DNA of 64,000 nucleotides from Portunus trituberculatus (GCF_017591435.1 NC_059301.1:32286986-32350985); one strand, 5' to 3'; shown: positions 24,686 to 36,022, counted from the stretch's first letter. Notes: generated by a model from the letters alone, not told the origin. Numbers and translations: made by a program.

Positions 24686-25148
24686 TAATATTCAGCTTCA
24701 CTTTGAGAGTATGAGACTTCCTTTTCTTCTTAGCAACACTAGGCAACATTGCAGGGTTGGTTGCAGGCCATTTTGGTGGCATGTTGAGCGTGAGATGACG
24801 AGCTGGTGCTGGACCATGTTTTTGTTTTGAACAAAGAGTGGGGAAGGATAGGGGAGTGAGTGGTACGCGTTTTGTCCATGAAATGTGCTGGTGTATTCAA
24901 AAGCCTGTCGGGTTGGAGTGAGTGGTACGCGTTTTGTCCATGAGATGCGCTGGTGTATTCAAAAGCCTGTCGGGTTGCGTGATTCGGTGGGGCTTTCAAA
25001 CTTGGAAAAAATTACCTGGATAAAATTTCGTTAAAGCGAGTTTGGTGTTCGTTATACAAGCAGATGGTAGTAAATGGAAACATTCATTGTAGCGATATTT
25101 CGTTGTGTGAACGTTTGTTAAGCATGGGTTGCCTGTACTATTAAAGGT

Positions 25149-25604
25149 TTAATTTATATCTAACTTTCTTTTATTTAACACATTAGGGTGCTGTACAGTA
25201 CATTTTTGGAAATAAAAACTTTTACATGATGTAGCAGTCTCGCAATACTTGTCCCTGTTCTTCCAAATTGTTGATCTACAGACACCCATTTGCACTGCAA
25301 TGACACTGTGAGCTATACCTGCCTCACATTTTCTTATAAGCTCAAGCTTATCTTTGAAAGGCAGGAAATTGTGCTTCTTAGGGCTGGGGCTGAAGGTGGC
25401 TTTACACGGCATGGTCAAAGCAGCATGGAGGCAGGAAGTGAAATGGCGGAATGTGGCCTGCCTGAACAACGGCTGGGGCGAGAGTAAGGCTGAGGAAGCA
25501 ACACAGGGTAGCGTCAGTTTACACTTTTGCCTGGCAGGCTGGCAGCAAATTTGGGATGGCGGCAAATTTGACCAGGTGGGTGGCGCAAAAGATATGAATA
25601 TCAA
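25149..25604 (-). pseudogene. T1 transposase N-terminal region (Psq/CENP-B-type helix-turn-helix)
   Basis: On the - strand the frame includes KKHNFLPFKDKLELIRKCEA and GIAHSVIAVQMGVCRSTIWK, a centromere-protein-B/Psq helix-turn-helix as in Tigger transposases. It then stops after about 40 residues (KRKLDIN). The DDE catalytic part is gone. An equivalent remnant is at about 36718-36870 (+) in the other T1 copy. ORF length before the motif is probably untranslated sequence. Confidence 0.6.
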
Positions 25605-26175
25605 ACTGGCAAGTCAGTCGGTCGAACCTTGAGGATTAGATATTAATTAACTGAGTTCGAATTGGCGATAATTCCAACTGCAAACGGTCAAATCATGAGG
25701 ATCCCCTGTACTGGATACTGGTGCACATCCCTAGTCCTGCTGCAGTCTTGAGAAAAACAACATTCTTCTGCATTCCTTTAGTATTTTTTTCATTTAAAAA
25801 TTTATAATGAAAGGGGCTCATTAGTGGTGAAAATGAGGAATCTAGTGGGAGTGCAAGTGTTAGTAAGCCATAGCCCTCCACTAGTGGGTTCAAAGGAATC
25901 ATACCAGAAGAAAAGTTACCAAGTCACTTTCATGGATAGTGACTGGTCCTCTGACGACTTCCCTACTCTTCTACATTATCCATCACCAGCCTTTACTTAT
26001 GGTATGTGCAAATCAAAATTATAATAAGATAATCACATTGAAAATTTTATAAACTTGAGGTTTTGCTAAAATTAGAACGAATTACCTGATTTATAGGTAT
26101 CAATAGTCAAACTTTTTGATACTCGAACAGCCATTTGGAACGAATTAAGTTCAAGTATTGAGTCTTCACTGTATA

Positions 26176-26858
26176 CAGGTAACTCTTGATTTATGCGTGT
26201 TTGATTTACATGTTTTTATTATAACGTGACTGAAAAAATATTATAATTAATTTAATTTGTGTGATCGGTTTGCTTATATACGATTTGGCCAACTGCATTT
26301 TCAAACTGAGCGCCAGACAATTTCAAACTGCATGCCAGAGAGTTTCGCAGCTGGCCGATAGGTGGGAGCTCTGCTCTTCTCGTGCCTCATTTGCAGTCTG
26401 CCAGCATTGAGTACAGACGGAATCTCTTCAATCTGCCTATAATTCACCAAGATGGCCCCAAAACATCCTTCATCTTTTTCTGTATGTGGGGTTATTTTTG
26501 ATAAGTGGATTTTTGATAAAGTGGTAAAACTTTGAGGAAGATGGTGACACTATGGTGTGAGTGGTGAGGGCAGTGATGCAGTGAGTGTTGTGTTTACGTA
26601 TTCTTTGTTTTGTTGTTTTATCTTATTATTTCTTGCTTTTTCCCTTTACTTTAAATACACTTCTAGTATTTAGAATGGTAAATAATAAAAACATGTTAAT
26701 TTAGCCAAATAAATACAGTATTTTGTACAAATTTTTTTGGATCACATCCCGCATCCCCCCTATTATCTATTGTTTCTTATGAGAATTATATGTTTGTTTA
26801 CGCGAATTTTGACAATGCCTCTTGGAACGCATCTATCATGTAAATCGAGAGTTATCAG
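26176..26858 (+). mobile_element. T4: pogo-like transposon, internally deleted
   Basis: The left end is CAGGTAACTCTTGATTTATG and the right end, reversed, CTGATAACTCTCGATTTACA; TA on both sides. Near 26451 an ATG frame reads MAPKHPSSFSV, like the start of Tigger-type transposases (compare MAPKRK in T6), then breaks. The element lies only 4 bp from T3. Confidence 0.7.
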
Positions 26859-27829
26859 TATATATATAGAGGCAACCCCCACTTAACGAAAGCATAACAT
26901 CGTTAAGCGAAACTTCGTTAAGCAAACTGATTAAAATTAGTTTAACTCCTGACTTGAACTTCCATTGAGAGTAAACAAAGCGAGAGTGCATCATAGTACA
27001 GTGAAAGGTTTAATGAAAGTCAAAATTATGAAGTTAAACATTTAGGCAGTTTAATTTAAGTCATTATAATGTACAGTAATACTCCGCTTAACGAACGTTC
27101 GTTTAACGAATTTCCGTTTTAACGTACTATATAAAGTTAGCCCAAAAATCTGCATAACATACAACCACATCCGTTTTAGCGAATTTTCTGGGTTTGAATT
27201 TGCGGGGTGAGGGACCGAATGTGGTAGTTTCGTTGTAATTGGCTGGCATCTGGAGCTGGATCCAAGATTCTTTAACAACGTCAGAGCAACCTCTTGCAGC
27301 GAAATGGCATCCATGAACGCTTGGAGGGACGGTGATAAGGTTGCTTTCAGGTTGCTCTGAGGTTGCTGGGAACACCACTTCTGGAGGTGGTGTTACTGTC
27401 TTGTATATGCATTTATGTTCACAAAACAACATTTCTATTAGCTTTTTACAAACCTTGCCCTAAGAAAGGATCGTTTTGTAATGTATAAAGTGAAATCTTA
27501 CATGGAATACCAAAAAATAAAGCAGAGATGAGATGAGCCACAGACGAAGCAGGAGACTCGCGGCCACTCGGCCGCTTCTTCTTCTTGTGACCCTTTTAGC
27601 CTGCATGTTGTCTTTCCCCATGATATTTGTTTCCATTCCTCTATTGCCTGCTATAATGGATATCATATCTTAGTATTCATATACACTCATGCCATGAGGA
27701 TAACCTTGACTCCTTGGAACTGAGTGATCGTGAATTACTAATGAAATACTGCAGTATTTCATTAATAATTCACTGTCACTCAGTGCCACAGAGTCGAGGT
27801 TATCCTCATGGCATGAGCGTATATGAATA

Positions 27830-28781
27830 CAGTAAAGTCCCGGGTTACGTCGGTCTCGAGTTACGTCAAACTCGTAGTTACGTCAGTCCACTATAAGGCA
27901 ATTTAAGATAAAAAAAAATAAAAAATTTATAAATTGTAAAGTGCGGGATTTATTGTTATTGTTGGTGGTTGCCCGCCACACCGCCCGCCTCACGCTTGAA
28001 TACAATAACACCCTGCCTCAGTTCCACCACACCATCGCCCCTGGCAAGAGTGTTATCCTACTTCTGCTTTTACTGACTCAAGTTCTTAGTATCTTGCTCA
28101 ATGGCACCAAAGAGAAAACTTCTTAGTGACAGCAGTGATGCTAAGAAAAGGAAAACCATTATGCTACAAGAAAAAGAGGACATAATTAAAAGACATGAGA
28201 AGGGAGGCAGCAGCTGTGTGTGAGGGAGGGAAGAAGAAAATGAGAAGCCCATTACCATGACAACGGGGAGGTTGACGACCTTGAGGGCTCGTGCACCGAC
28301 CATCACAACAATAACAACTCCGGAGCCTTCGCCTGGGCCACACGACACTCGCAGCTGACTTGCACCGTCTGCGCCTGTCTGCTGATCCCTATTACCCTTT
28401 CCTATTGCATTTCCTGTCCCGCTGCCCACGCTTCTACTCCCACCGCACTGCACTACGCTCCCAGCTGTCCGCCCTGTGGGCATCACAACATTCGACCTGC
28501 CCACCCTCCTGGCGGCCTCAGACGTCCACCCCTCTCGGCAACCTGCAGTCCTTCGCGTTCGTGGCCCTAATCAACAACAAAAACAAGCTTGCGTTTCATA
28601 TTCCTACATAGTTGTAAATAATATAACAATATAACCTTTAACTTACCTGAATGACCATAAACAATGATTGGTTGAAAACTCGATAATATGCTTTGAAATG
28701 TACGAAAACTCGAGTTACGTACAAAATCGACTTACGTCATGTTTCAGGAACGTAACTCTGACGTAAACTGAGACCTTACTG
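27830..28781 (+). mobile_element. T6: pogo/Tigger-like transposon with transposase start
   Basis: The left end is CAGTAAAGTCCCGGGTTACG and the right end, reversed, CAGTAAGGTCTCAGTTTACG; TA on both sides. At 28100-28222 a frame reads MAPKRKLLSDSSDAKKRK and then LQEKEDIIKRHEKGGS, the N-terminal DNA-binding start of Tigger transposases, before a TGA. The part at about 28330-28610 is a foreign retrotransposon scrap that replaces the rest. Confidence 0.75.
28330..28610 (+). mobile_element. Family G non-LTR C-terminal scrap
   Basis: It shows HFLSRCPRFYSHRTALRS and, after a frameshift, TTFDLPTLLAAS, a C-terminal block shared with 43590-43920 and 43960-44330. In RNase H-bearing non-LTR elements this cysteine/histidine block follows RNase H. 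It is truncated on both sides. Confidence 0.55.
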
Positions 28782-30007
28782 TACTAAGATATGATATCCA
28801 TTATAGCAGGCAATAGAGGAATGGAAACAAATATCATGGGGAAAGACAACACGCAGGCTAAAAGGGTCACAAGAAGAAGAAGCGGCCGAGTCGCCGCAAG
28901 TCTCCCGCTTCGTCTGTAGCTCATCTCATCGCTGCTTTATTTTTTGGTATTCCATGTAAGATTTCACTTTATGCATTACAAAGCAATCCTTTCTCAGGGG
29001 CAAGGTTTGTAAAAAGCTAATAAAAATGTTGTTTTGTGAACATAAATGCGAGAATGTGAGAGAATTTGTACGTAGCTCCTCTAACTTCCAATGACTCATA
29101 TGACATCATAAAAGTAGTGGTAAACCGGTGGCCCAATATCCGAAACTTATAATTTTTTTTTTTTTTAACCCATGTGGTATGTTGGGGACCAGCCCAGAAC
29201 GCATCCCCCCCTATTTCCATTATTTCCTATGGGAAAATTACATCCGCTTAACGAATTTTCGCTCTACGAACAGCTTTGACACCCCGTATCCTGTTCGTTA
29301 AGCGGAGTATTACTGTACACTAATGTACGTAACTTTATAATGTTGATGATCTTACATTTATGAAGAGAGGGAGAGTGAAACGGGAAAGACACTAACTGGC
29401 AACCCGTGGAATGTAAACAAAGGGCGCATCTTTGTACCACATACAAAACTTATGTACCACATTTCCACAAGGCTTTCCATTTTATCCATTGTAGAGTCAT
29501 GAGTTCAGGTGGTTCTTTTAGCTTGCAAGGAAGATATGGTCTCACCAGCCTTCTTAATAGAGTCTGCTGACTTGAAAATAGTAGAGACAGTAGATGGAGT
29601 CAAGATGGTGGCGATCAATGCTATTAGTTTTCTGGCCTCTCTCGTGTCTGTGAATAATATCCAGCTTCACTTCGAGAGTAAGAGACTTCCTGGTCTTAGC
29701 AACGCTAGGTGACATTGCAGAGCGTTTTTATAGTAAGTTGAGCGAAGGAAGACGACCTGCTACTGACGCTGTTATTGTTTTGAACAGGGGGAGTGAGTGG
29801 TGCGCGTGTTGTACACAAGAGGCGATGGTGTATTCAAAAGCCTGTTGGCTTGCGTGATACAACGGTGCTTTCAAACTTGGAAAAAAATACCTGGATAAAA
29901 CTTCGTTAAAGCGAGTTTGGTGTTCGTTAAACAAGCAGATGGTAGTAAAATGAAACCTTCGTTGTAGCGAAATTTCGTTGTGTGAACCTTCATTAAGTGG
30001 GGTTGCC

Positions 30008-30020
30008 TGTGTGTGTGTGT

Positions 30021-30107
<87 letters not shown>
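30008..30107. repeat. (TG)n then (TA)n microsatellite
   Basis: TG repeats to 30030 then TA repeats to 30107, lying between the end of T2 (second copy) and the start of T1 (second copy). Confidence 0.97.
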
Positions 30108-30110
<3 letters not shown>

Positions 30111-30325
30111 GGGATCCTCGTGATTCGATCGTTCGCAGTTCAAATTATCGCTAATTCGAACTCAGTTAACTAATACCCAATCCTCAAGGTTCAACTGACT
30201 AACTTGCCAATTTGACATTCATATCTCACGCACCACCCACCCGATAAAAATCCGCCGCCACCCCAAATTCGCTGCAAACTTGCCAGGTAGAAGCATAAAC
30301 CGATGCTACCCTGTGTTGTCACTTA

Positions 30326-30829
30326 GTCCGGGAGCACACGAGCCACTCTGCAGCGCCACAGCGAAGCACCACGGCATAGCGGGGATGTGGCTTCCTATAG
30401 GTTTCCATTGTTTTGTGGCTTTCCCGTGCACACGAGTGTCTGTGGTCAACGGATGTAGCGGGCTGTCGCTGATCCCCGCCACGGTGTGGCACGTTTTGAT
30501 CACAAAGACCCGCGCACATGAGCCACACCACAAAACCACATGCTGCCAGCCTGCCACTGTAAGTCAGTCTGCACTTGCTTGAGGACCGAGTGACACGTGT
30601 TTTTTTTATTTGCTACCATGAATACACTCGACGTTGATCGGTTTATAATAGAAATTGAAGATAGTCCATGCTGAAAATGTGGTCTCGAAGGGGACGGGGC
30701 GTGGCTCAGAAAACGTGCCACAGCGAAGCTAAACACTGTGGCAACCACAGAGTGGCTCATATGCTCCCAACACACCACGCTGAAGCGCCACACCGTGGCA
30801 ACCACAGAGTGGCTCATGTGCTCCCAGCC
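30326..30829. mobile_element. T9: small DNA transposon with GGGAGCACA ends
   Basis: The left end GTCCGGGAGCACACGAGCCA and right end (reversed) GGCTGGGAGCACATGAGCCA are well inverted. The flank is TTA on the left and TAA on the right, so the duplication is only approximate. The motif AGAGTGGCTCATRTGCTCCC is present twice near the right end (about 30753 and 30803), and GCGCCACA-like words recur inside. No ORF. Confidence 0.55.
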
Positions 30830-31165
30830 TAAGGCAGCGTCACACTAGCACTTTTCCGTCAACTTTTTCAGTCAACTTTCTGAAAACTGTCAACTTTTGT
30901 CGACGCTGGTCGTCACACAAGCTCGCTTCCGCCTTTGTCACGTTTGTCAAATGTAAACAAACATGGCGGCCTCTTCACCCCCAGAAAGCCATTGCTATTT
31001 TTGGCCTTTAATGATCTCTATGAGAAACTCTTTAGACAGCTATGTCCACTCTTAAACAACAGAGCTGCTCATTTTGGCCAGTTGTTGCTTGGAAGTTCTG
31101 CCTTGAAATATGACAGTCCCAGACAAATGTAAACAAACAACTGAACTACTTTTCACTGTTAGGCT

Positions 31166-31235
<70 letters not shown>

Positions 31236-31326
31236 AACATATTTACATCTACTTATCAAGATTCTATTGATTTGAGACTATAGCATCATTTCTATTATCA
31301 AAAAAATTAATTTTATTATAAAAGTG
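30830..31326. other. Unassigned segment inside T1
   Basis: It begins GGCAGCGTCACACTAGCACT, which looks like a PIF/Harbinger-type end, but no partner end was found. A (TA)n tract is at 31170-31233. The small ORF at 30935-31132 resembles nothing known. Confidence 0.3.
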
Positions 31327-31605
31327 TTAACCCTTATGTTCCGGTGATTAAATTATTTTCCAATATCCCATGACAGGTAAAAATGGTAAACCTAGAAATT
31401 GTCAGAAGACTGTTTGAATACTAATAATTATTTTCTCTTTGTTATTCTGAATACAATGATGTACTTTCTAGCTCGATGTGACCTCTGAAAGTTTACTTAT
31501 TACTTTATCAAGGATTCCTCCTCCGCCTGACACACAAGAAAGCGCTGCACACACACACACACACACTCTCTCTCTCTCATCTTGGAAGAGAAACTGTACA
31601 CTTCC

Positions 31606-31608
<3 letters not shown>

Positions 31609-31697
<89 letters not shown>

Positions 31698-31882
31698 CTT
31701 TCACCCCTTTTCATATCGTTTCAAGCAAATAACATGAAGGTATCATCTCTCTCACTCACACACACACACACACACACACACACTCTCTCTCTCTCACACA
31801 CACACACACAGTCCTACCCGAAGATCGGTCTAAGAGCTCTGACTCAGCTCGCTCTGTAATGGGGAAGACTGTCTGGGTGACA

Positions 31883-31960
<78 letters not shown>
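31609..31960. repeat. Microsatellite cluster: (GA)n, (CA)n/(CT)n, (CA)n
   Basis: (GA)n 31609-31693, mixed CA/CT 31749-31810, (CA)n 31886-31960. The last abuts the 5' side of the family A copy. Confidence 0.95.
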
Positions 31961-31961
<1 letters not shown>

Positions 31962-32278
31962 CTGCGCCACTGCTGAGTGAGGGAGTCCTGAAGACAGCTC
32001 GTTTTCAACTGAGGACGTGGGAAAAGGAGCAATTACCTATAGTGTTTACAGGGCCCGGGTATCTCTATAGGGTGTAATTAGTGTCCTGTCGGTGTCCTGC
32101 TCTGAAAAAGTGCAGAAAATAGTCCATTTTCAAATGAAAATGGAAAATAGTCCCTAACCAGAGTTTCGACAATTATGTTTTGGGTGAAACAGCTGGCGGT
32201 AACATGACGTAGACACCTAGAAGCAAGAGGGATTTTGAGGGATTTGTGACCACTCCAAGTGGATTAAACAAATTGGAC

Positions 32279-33139
32279 ATGGATTCAAGAATTCAAGCCT
32301 TAGAGAGTAAGTTTGTCAATATTAGATCTATAGAAGAGAAGTTAGATAGAGTTATAGCGTAAAATGATACCTTCAAAAAAGAAATGTACATGCTAACGAA
32401 AGAGAACAAGGAATTACTGAAGAAAGTGGAAATGGAAAAAGAAAAGCAGCATCTAAGAAAACAATGTGATGAAATGAAGGCTAAACTACTTGAAATGGAA
32501 AAGAAAATATCCGAAGGTGACTTAGGGAAGGAGGAGTGCCTCAACCTAATTGATACTAGAATGAAGGAAGTGAAACATGAAAACAAAGAAGTACAGAAGT
32601 CCTTCAAAGAGATAATGAAAAAGCAAGAAGAAAATAAAGTGATTACACAGAGTGAAATGGTTAAGGTTTTGAAGGAAAATGAGTATGTGGTGAGAGATAT
32701 TGCTGAAAAGAAAAAATGTGTGATCATAACAGGTTTAAAAGAGGAAATTAACAGGAATTGGCAAGATAGGAGGGATAAGGAAAATGACATGATAAAGTTT
32801 TTACTGAATAAGATCTCCGAGGAGGACGAATGCCTATATGCTGAAATAGAGGAAAGTGTGAGACTATGAGCTTATGAAGAAGGCAAGAGTAGACCATTAA
32901 AATTGAAATTAAAGTCTCAGGTGGCAGCTGAGGCCTTACTGAAGAGGGCCTGGAAACTTAAAGACTACGAGGAAACCAAAACAATTTACATAAGAAATAT
33001 GACACAGGAAGAAAGAATGAAAATGAGAGAGCTTGTAACTGAAGTGAGAGAGAAGAATGAGGAAAGAACCGAGGAGGAGTTTTTTTTGAGGATGAGAAAT
33101 GGGAGGCTGAAGAAGTGGTGGATAAAACAGACAGAATAG
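32279..33139 (+). pseudogene. Family A N-terminal protein, second copy
   Basis: From ATG 32279 (stop at 32361) and in the same frame from 32384, a Glu/Lys-rich coiled coil leads to EKKKCVIITGLKEE, the counterpart of EKKKSVLIFGMKE in the first copy. After a TGA near 32868 the conserved part continues with SRPLKLKLKSQVAAEALL and YIRNMTQEERMKMREL. Its role by family is an RNA-binding ORF1-type protein. It is clearly non-functional. Confidence 0.7.
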
Positions 33140-34100
33140 ACAGTACACAGACTGAAACATGGAAGAAAGAGATTAGGAATGGAATTCAAGTGACATACAC
33201 GAATATAGATGGATTTCTGTCTAAAAGGCTAGAATGTATGGATTACCTAAGAAACAGTGAACCGGACATAATGTGTGTGGTGGAAACAAAGTTAAGGCCC
33301 GAAATAAAGCTAGATTGGTTTGATGTAAAACACTACAAAGTATGGAGAAATGATAGAAAGAATAAAGGAGGTGGTGGTATAATGGTTTTTACTAAAAAGA
33401 TCTGATAGTGAAGGAGGTGAACTTTAGTAAGGGAAATGAGGAAGTGATAAGTATGCTTATAACAGATGGTAAGAGGGACATTAATATTATAACAGTATAC
33501 ATATCACCCAGAACCAGTGCTTGGAATTATGAATAGTATCAAGAGGTGATGAGAAATACTCTAGACAGAATAAAACAGGAACTCACCAGAAAGGATAGAA
33601 TGATGATAGTCGGGGACTTTAACTGTAAGGAAATAGTGTGGGAAGACTATGAAGTGGTGAGTGGGCAGAGGAATTGTTAAACGTAGCAACAAATAACTTG
33701 ATGACACAGTGGGTGAGATCACTAACAAGGTGCAGGGGACAGGATGTTGCAGCAAGGTTGGATTTGGTATTCACCAGGGGCATCTCCCTAAAAGAGGAAA
33801 TTGAACATGAATGTCCCTTGGGGAAAAGTGCCCATGATGTCCTAGGATTTGAGCTGGATACAGAATCAAGCATGGAAAAGAGTGTGGAGTACAAGGAGGA
33901 AAAACTAAATTATGTCAGGGCAAATTACAACCATATAAGAGAGTTCTTTAATGAAATTGACTGGTCTGTGGTGTACCAGGAAGTGGATATGCAATTGAAA
34001 TATGATAAATTTATGGATTTATATAACTGTGCTGTGAAGAAGTTTGTGCCATATCACAGAATGAGGACTTTAAATAATAAACAGTGGTTTAATAGAAATT
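33115..34100 (+). pseudogene. Family A endonuclease, second copy
   Basis: YTNIDGFLSKRLECMDYL and CVVETKL (about 33196-33300), KNKGGGGIMVF, MIVGDFNC (about 33605) and RLDLVFTRG (about 33757) follow the order of the AP endonuclease fold. The catalytic SDH box reads GKSAHDVLGF (about 33823), so the conserved Asp is Ala here. Frame breaks at about 33403, 33537 and 33670. Confidence 0.75.
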
Positions 34101-35990
34101 GTGAAGAAGCAAAAAAGAACAAAGAAAAGGCATGGAAGAAACTTAAGAAAAACAGTGAAGTATTATCAAGAGAAGTCTACAAAACAGCAAGGAATAGATA
34201 TGTTGAAGTAAGGAGAACAGCACAAAAGGAATATGAACAGAGAGTGGTGGAAAACTGTGATAGTGACCCTAAAATGTTTTACAAATTCATAAATGGAAAA
34301 TTAAATAAAAGGGAGGCAATAGAAAAAGTAAAAGTTGGGGAAGAAGTATATGAGGATGCTAGAGATATAGCTGAAATATTGAACAACAACTTTTGCAAAG
34401 TGTTTACAAAGGAGGAGCATTTTATGGGAGGAAGGACTACGGAAATAAAGCAAATGCACGACATCATGGTTACTAAAGAAGATATAAGGAAAATTATAAG
34501 TAACTTGGATATTAATAAATCAATGGGGCCTGATGGCATATCTGGGAGGTTGCTGAAAGAATGTAAAGATCAATTGTTGAACCCCATATTTGATATTGTG
34601 GAAACCTCCATACGAACAGGAATAGTCCCGAAAGAGTGGAAAAGAGCTGACATTGTGCCTATATATAAGAATGGAAGTAGAATGGAACCGTTAAATTACA
34701 GACCAGTATCGTTGACTAGTATATTGTGCAAGGTATGTGAAGAAGTAATTAAAGCAAAGTGGAGTGAGTATCTAGAAAGTGAAAACATTCTGAGTGAAAG
34801 GCAGTTTGGTTTCAGAAAAGGAAGATCGTGTATCCAATTTATTATGTTTTTATTCAAGAGTGACTGACATACTACAACATAGAGAGGGATGGGTGGATGC
34901 TATTTACCTGGACTTGAGAAAGGCCTTTGATAAAGTGCCACACAATAGACTGATGTGGAAACTAAAGAAGATTGGAGGAGTAAGTGATAAACTAGCAAAA
35001 TGGATGGAAAATTACTTAGTGGGAAGAGAAATGCGAACAGTGGTGAAAGGAAAGAAGTCAGAGTGGAAAAAGGTAACCAGTGGAGTTCCACAAGGGTCAG
35101 TGCTTGGTCCCATCATGTTTTTGATTTATGTTAATGATATGCCAGTAGGAATAGACAGTTACATGAATATGTTCGCAGACGATACTAAAATTATGAGGAG
35201 AGTAAAGAATGTGGAAGATTGTAACAAGTTACAGGAAGATCTTGATAAAATATATGAGTGGAGTAAAGAGTGGCAGATGGAATTTAATATAAACAAGAGC
35301 CATGTTATGAAAATGGGAAGTAGATACAGACCAAACAAGGATTACAGGCTGGGAGATGAGAAAATTGAAGAGACCAATGAGGAGAAAGACTTAGGAGTAA
35401 CTGTGCAAAACACTCTGTCACCGGAGAAACACATAAACAAGATATTTGGGAAAACATATAATATGCTTCAAAATATTGGTCTTGCATTCCACTACCTAGA
35501 TGAAGGAATGATGAAGAAGATACTATGCACTTTAATAAGACCCCAGTTAGAATATGCAGCTTGCGTCTGGTCACCACACATGAAGAAAAATGTGAAGGTG
35601 GAAAGGGTACAGAGGCTGGCAACAAGGATGGTACCAGGATTCAAGGAGTTAGACTATGAGGAAAGACTGAGGGAGCTGGGGCTGACCACATTAGAAGAGA
35701 GAAGAACAAGGGGTGACATGATAACTATGAATAAATTGGTGAACAAGATTGACAATTGGACAGAGAATTGATAAAGGTGACCACAAGTAATCATCTCCGA
35801 GGACATGGAAAAAAAACTAATAAAAGACATCTGTCTAAATGACGTGAGAAAGTACAGTTTCCCGCATCGTAGTATTGATAAGAGGAATAAACTGAGCAGT
35901 GATGTCGTTGACGCAGTGTGTCAATCAGATGAGAGAGAGATATGACAGGAGTAGACAAGGAGACAGGACACGGAGAGAATAGCTCGGGCC
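34100..35990 (+). pseudogene. Family A reverse transcriptase, second copy
   Basis: NKSMGPDGISGRLLKECKD (about 34517), WKRADIVPIYKNGS, LNYRPVSLTS, FGFRKGRSC, YLDLRKAFDKVPH (palm A, about 34904), SGVPQGSVLGPIMFLIYVND (palm B, about 35080), FADDTKIM (palm C, about 35173), WQMEFNINKS, EKDLGV, AFHYLDEGMMKKIL and LEERRTRGDMI. A single frameshift near 34840 splits two long frames (33674-34867 and 34794-35771). This is the best-preserved RT in the window, with an intact catalytic Asp pair. Confidence 0.88.
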
Positions 35991-36021
35991 CTGTAATACA
36001 CAAATAGGTAAATACACATAG

Positions 36022-36022
<1 letters not shown>

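Larger units (their letters stand above)
22716..25135. mobile_element. T2: pogo-like transposon, copy 1, with nested CACTG element
   Basis: The left end is CAAGCAACCCCCGTTTAACG and the right end, reversed, CAGGCAACCCATGCTTAACA; TA on both sides. The interior matches the second T2 copy at 26869-30009 over hundreds of bases. It lacks a recognisable transposase. The CACTG element at 23295-24685 is absent from the second copy (GTGTCTGTGAATAATATCC at about 29647). Confidence 0.8.
22526..25708 (-). mobile_element. T1: pogo/Tigger-like transposon, copy 1, with nested T2
   Basis: The termini are CTGGGGATCCTCGCAATTCG (left) and, reversed, CAGGGGATCCTCATGATTTG (right), with TA at 22524-22525 and 25709-25710. 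The - orientation follows from the transposase start at 25604-25149 and from the second copy at 30108-37133. T2 sits in it at 22716-25135; the empty site ATCAGTACTATTAAAGG is seen at about 36935-36950 in the second T1 copy, which confirms the insertion at TA. Confidence 0.85.
21260..26171. mobile_element. T3: pogo-like DNA transposon hosting two further insertions
   Basis: The left end is CAGTGGAGACTCAATATTTG; the right end, reversed, is CAGTGAAGACTCAATACTTG. TA lies on both sides (21258-21259, 26172-26173). Its own sequence is the two outer parts only. It hosts a piggyBac-like element (21332-22220) and a T1 copy (22526-25708). No transposase of its own was recognised. Confidence 0.75.
27409..29049. 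repeat. Giant palindrome, arms about 343 bp, split by T6
   Basis: The left arm 27409-27751 is the inverse of 27752-27829 plus 28784-29049. The centre is CTGCAG at 27749-27754, with no spacer. The inner 78 bp on each side (GCCATGAGGATAACC and inverse) are well matched with small mismatches. T6 interrupts the right arm at the TA of GAATACTAAG, whose inverse CTTAGTATTC is intact at about 27670. Confidence 0.85.
27074..29315. mobile_element. T5: pogo-like transposon with a giant internal palindrome
   Basis: The left end is CAGTAATACTCCGCTTAACG; the right end, reversed, is CAGTAATACTCCGCTTAACG, a perfect match over 20 bp. TA on both sides. The centre is a palindrome (27409-29049) split by T6. Short CGTTCG/CGAATT motifs lie inside both ends. 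No transposase was found. Confidence 0.8.
26869..30009. mobile_element. T2: second copy, hosting T5
   Basis: The left end GAGGCAACCCCCACTTAACG and right end (reversed) CAGGCAACCCCACTTAATGA match T2. Interior match with the first copy is extensive (for example TCCATTGAGAGTAAACAAAG at 26960 and 22827). T5 is inserted at TA 27072-27073 / 29316-29317. Confidence 0.8.
31961..36022 (+). mobile_element. Near full-length family A non-LTR retrotransposon, second copy
   Basis: The same domain order as the 7-12 kb copy: coiled coil, endonuclease, RT, C-terminal block, and a 3' end GGCCCTGTAATACACAAATAGGTAAATACA entering (CA)n. It is about 4.06 kb. It is bounded by (CA)n at 31886-31960 and 36023-36100, so both copies of this family sit in CA tracts. 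Breaks: TAA at 32361, TGA near 32868, frameshift near 33130, TGA near 33403, TAG near 33537, frameshift near 33670 and near 34840, and a stop at 35769. Confidence 0.85.

Noticed and set aside
25290..25632. + strand frames over T1
   Set aside because: Antisense to the helix-turn-helix transposase fragment, which has clear motif support.
31468..32077. Open frames with Ser-Leu, Arg-Glu and Thr-His repeats
   Set aside because: They come from (GA)n and (CA)n tracts in several frames and strands, with no other support.
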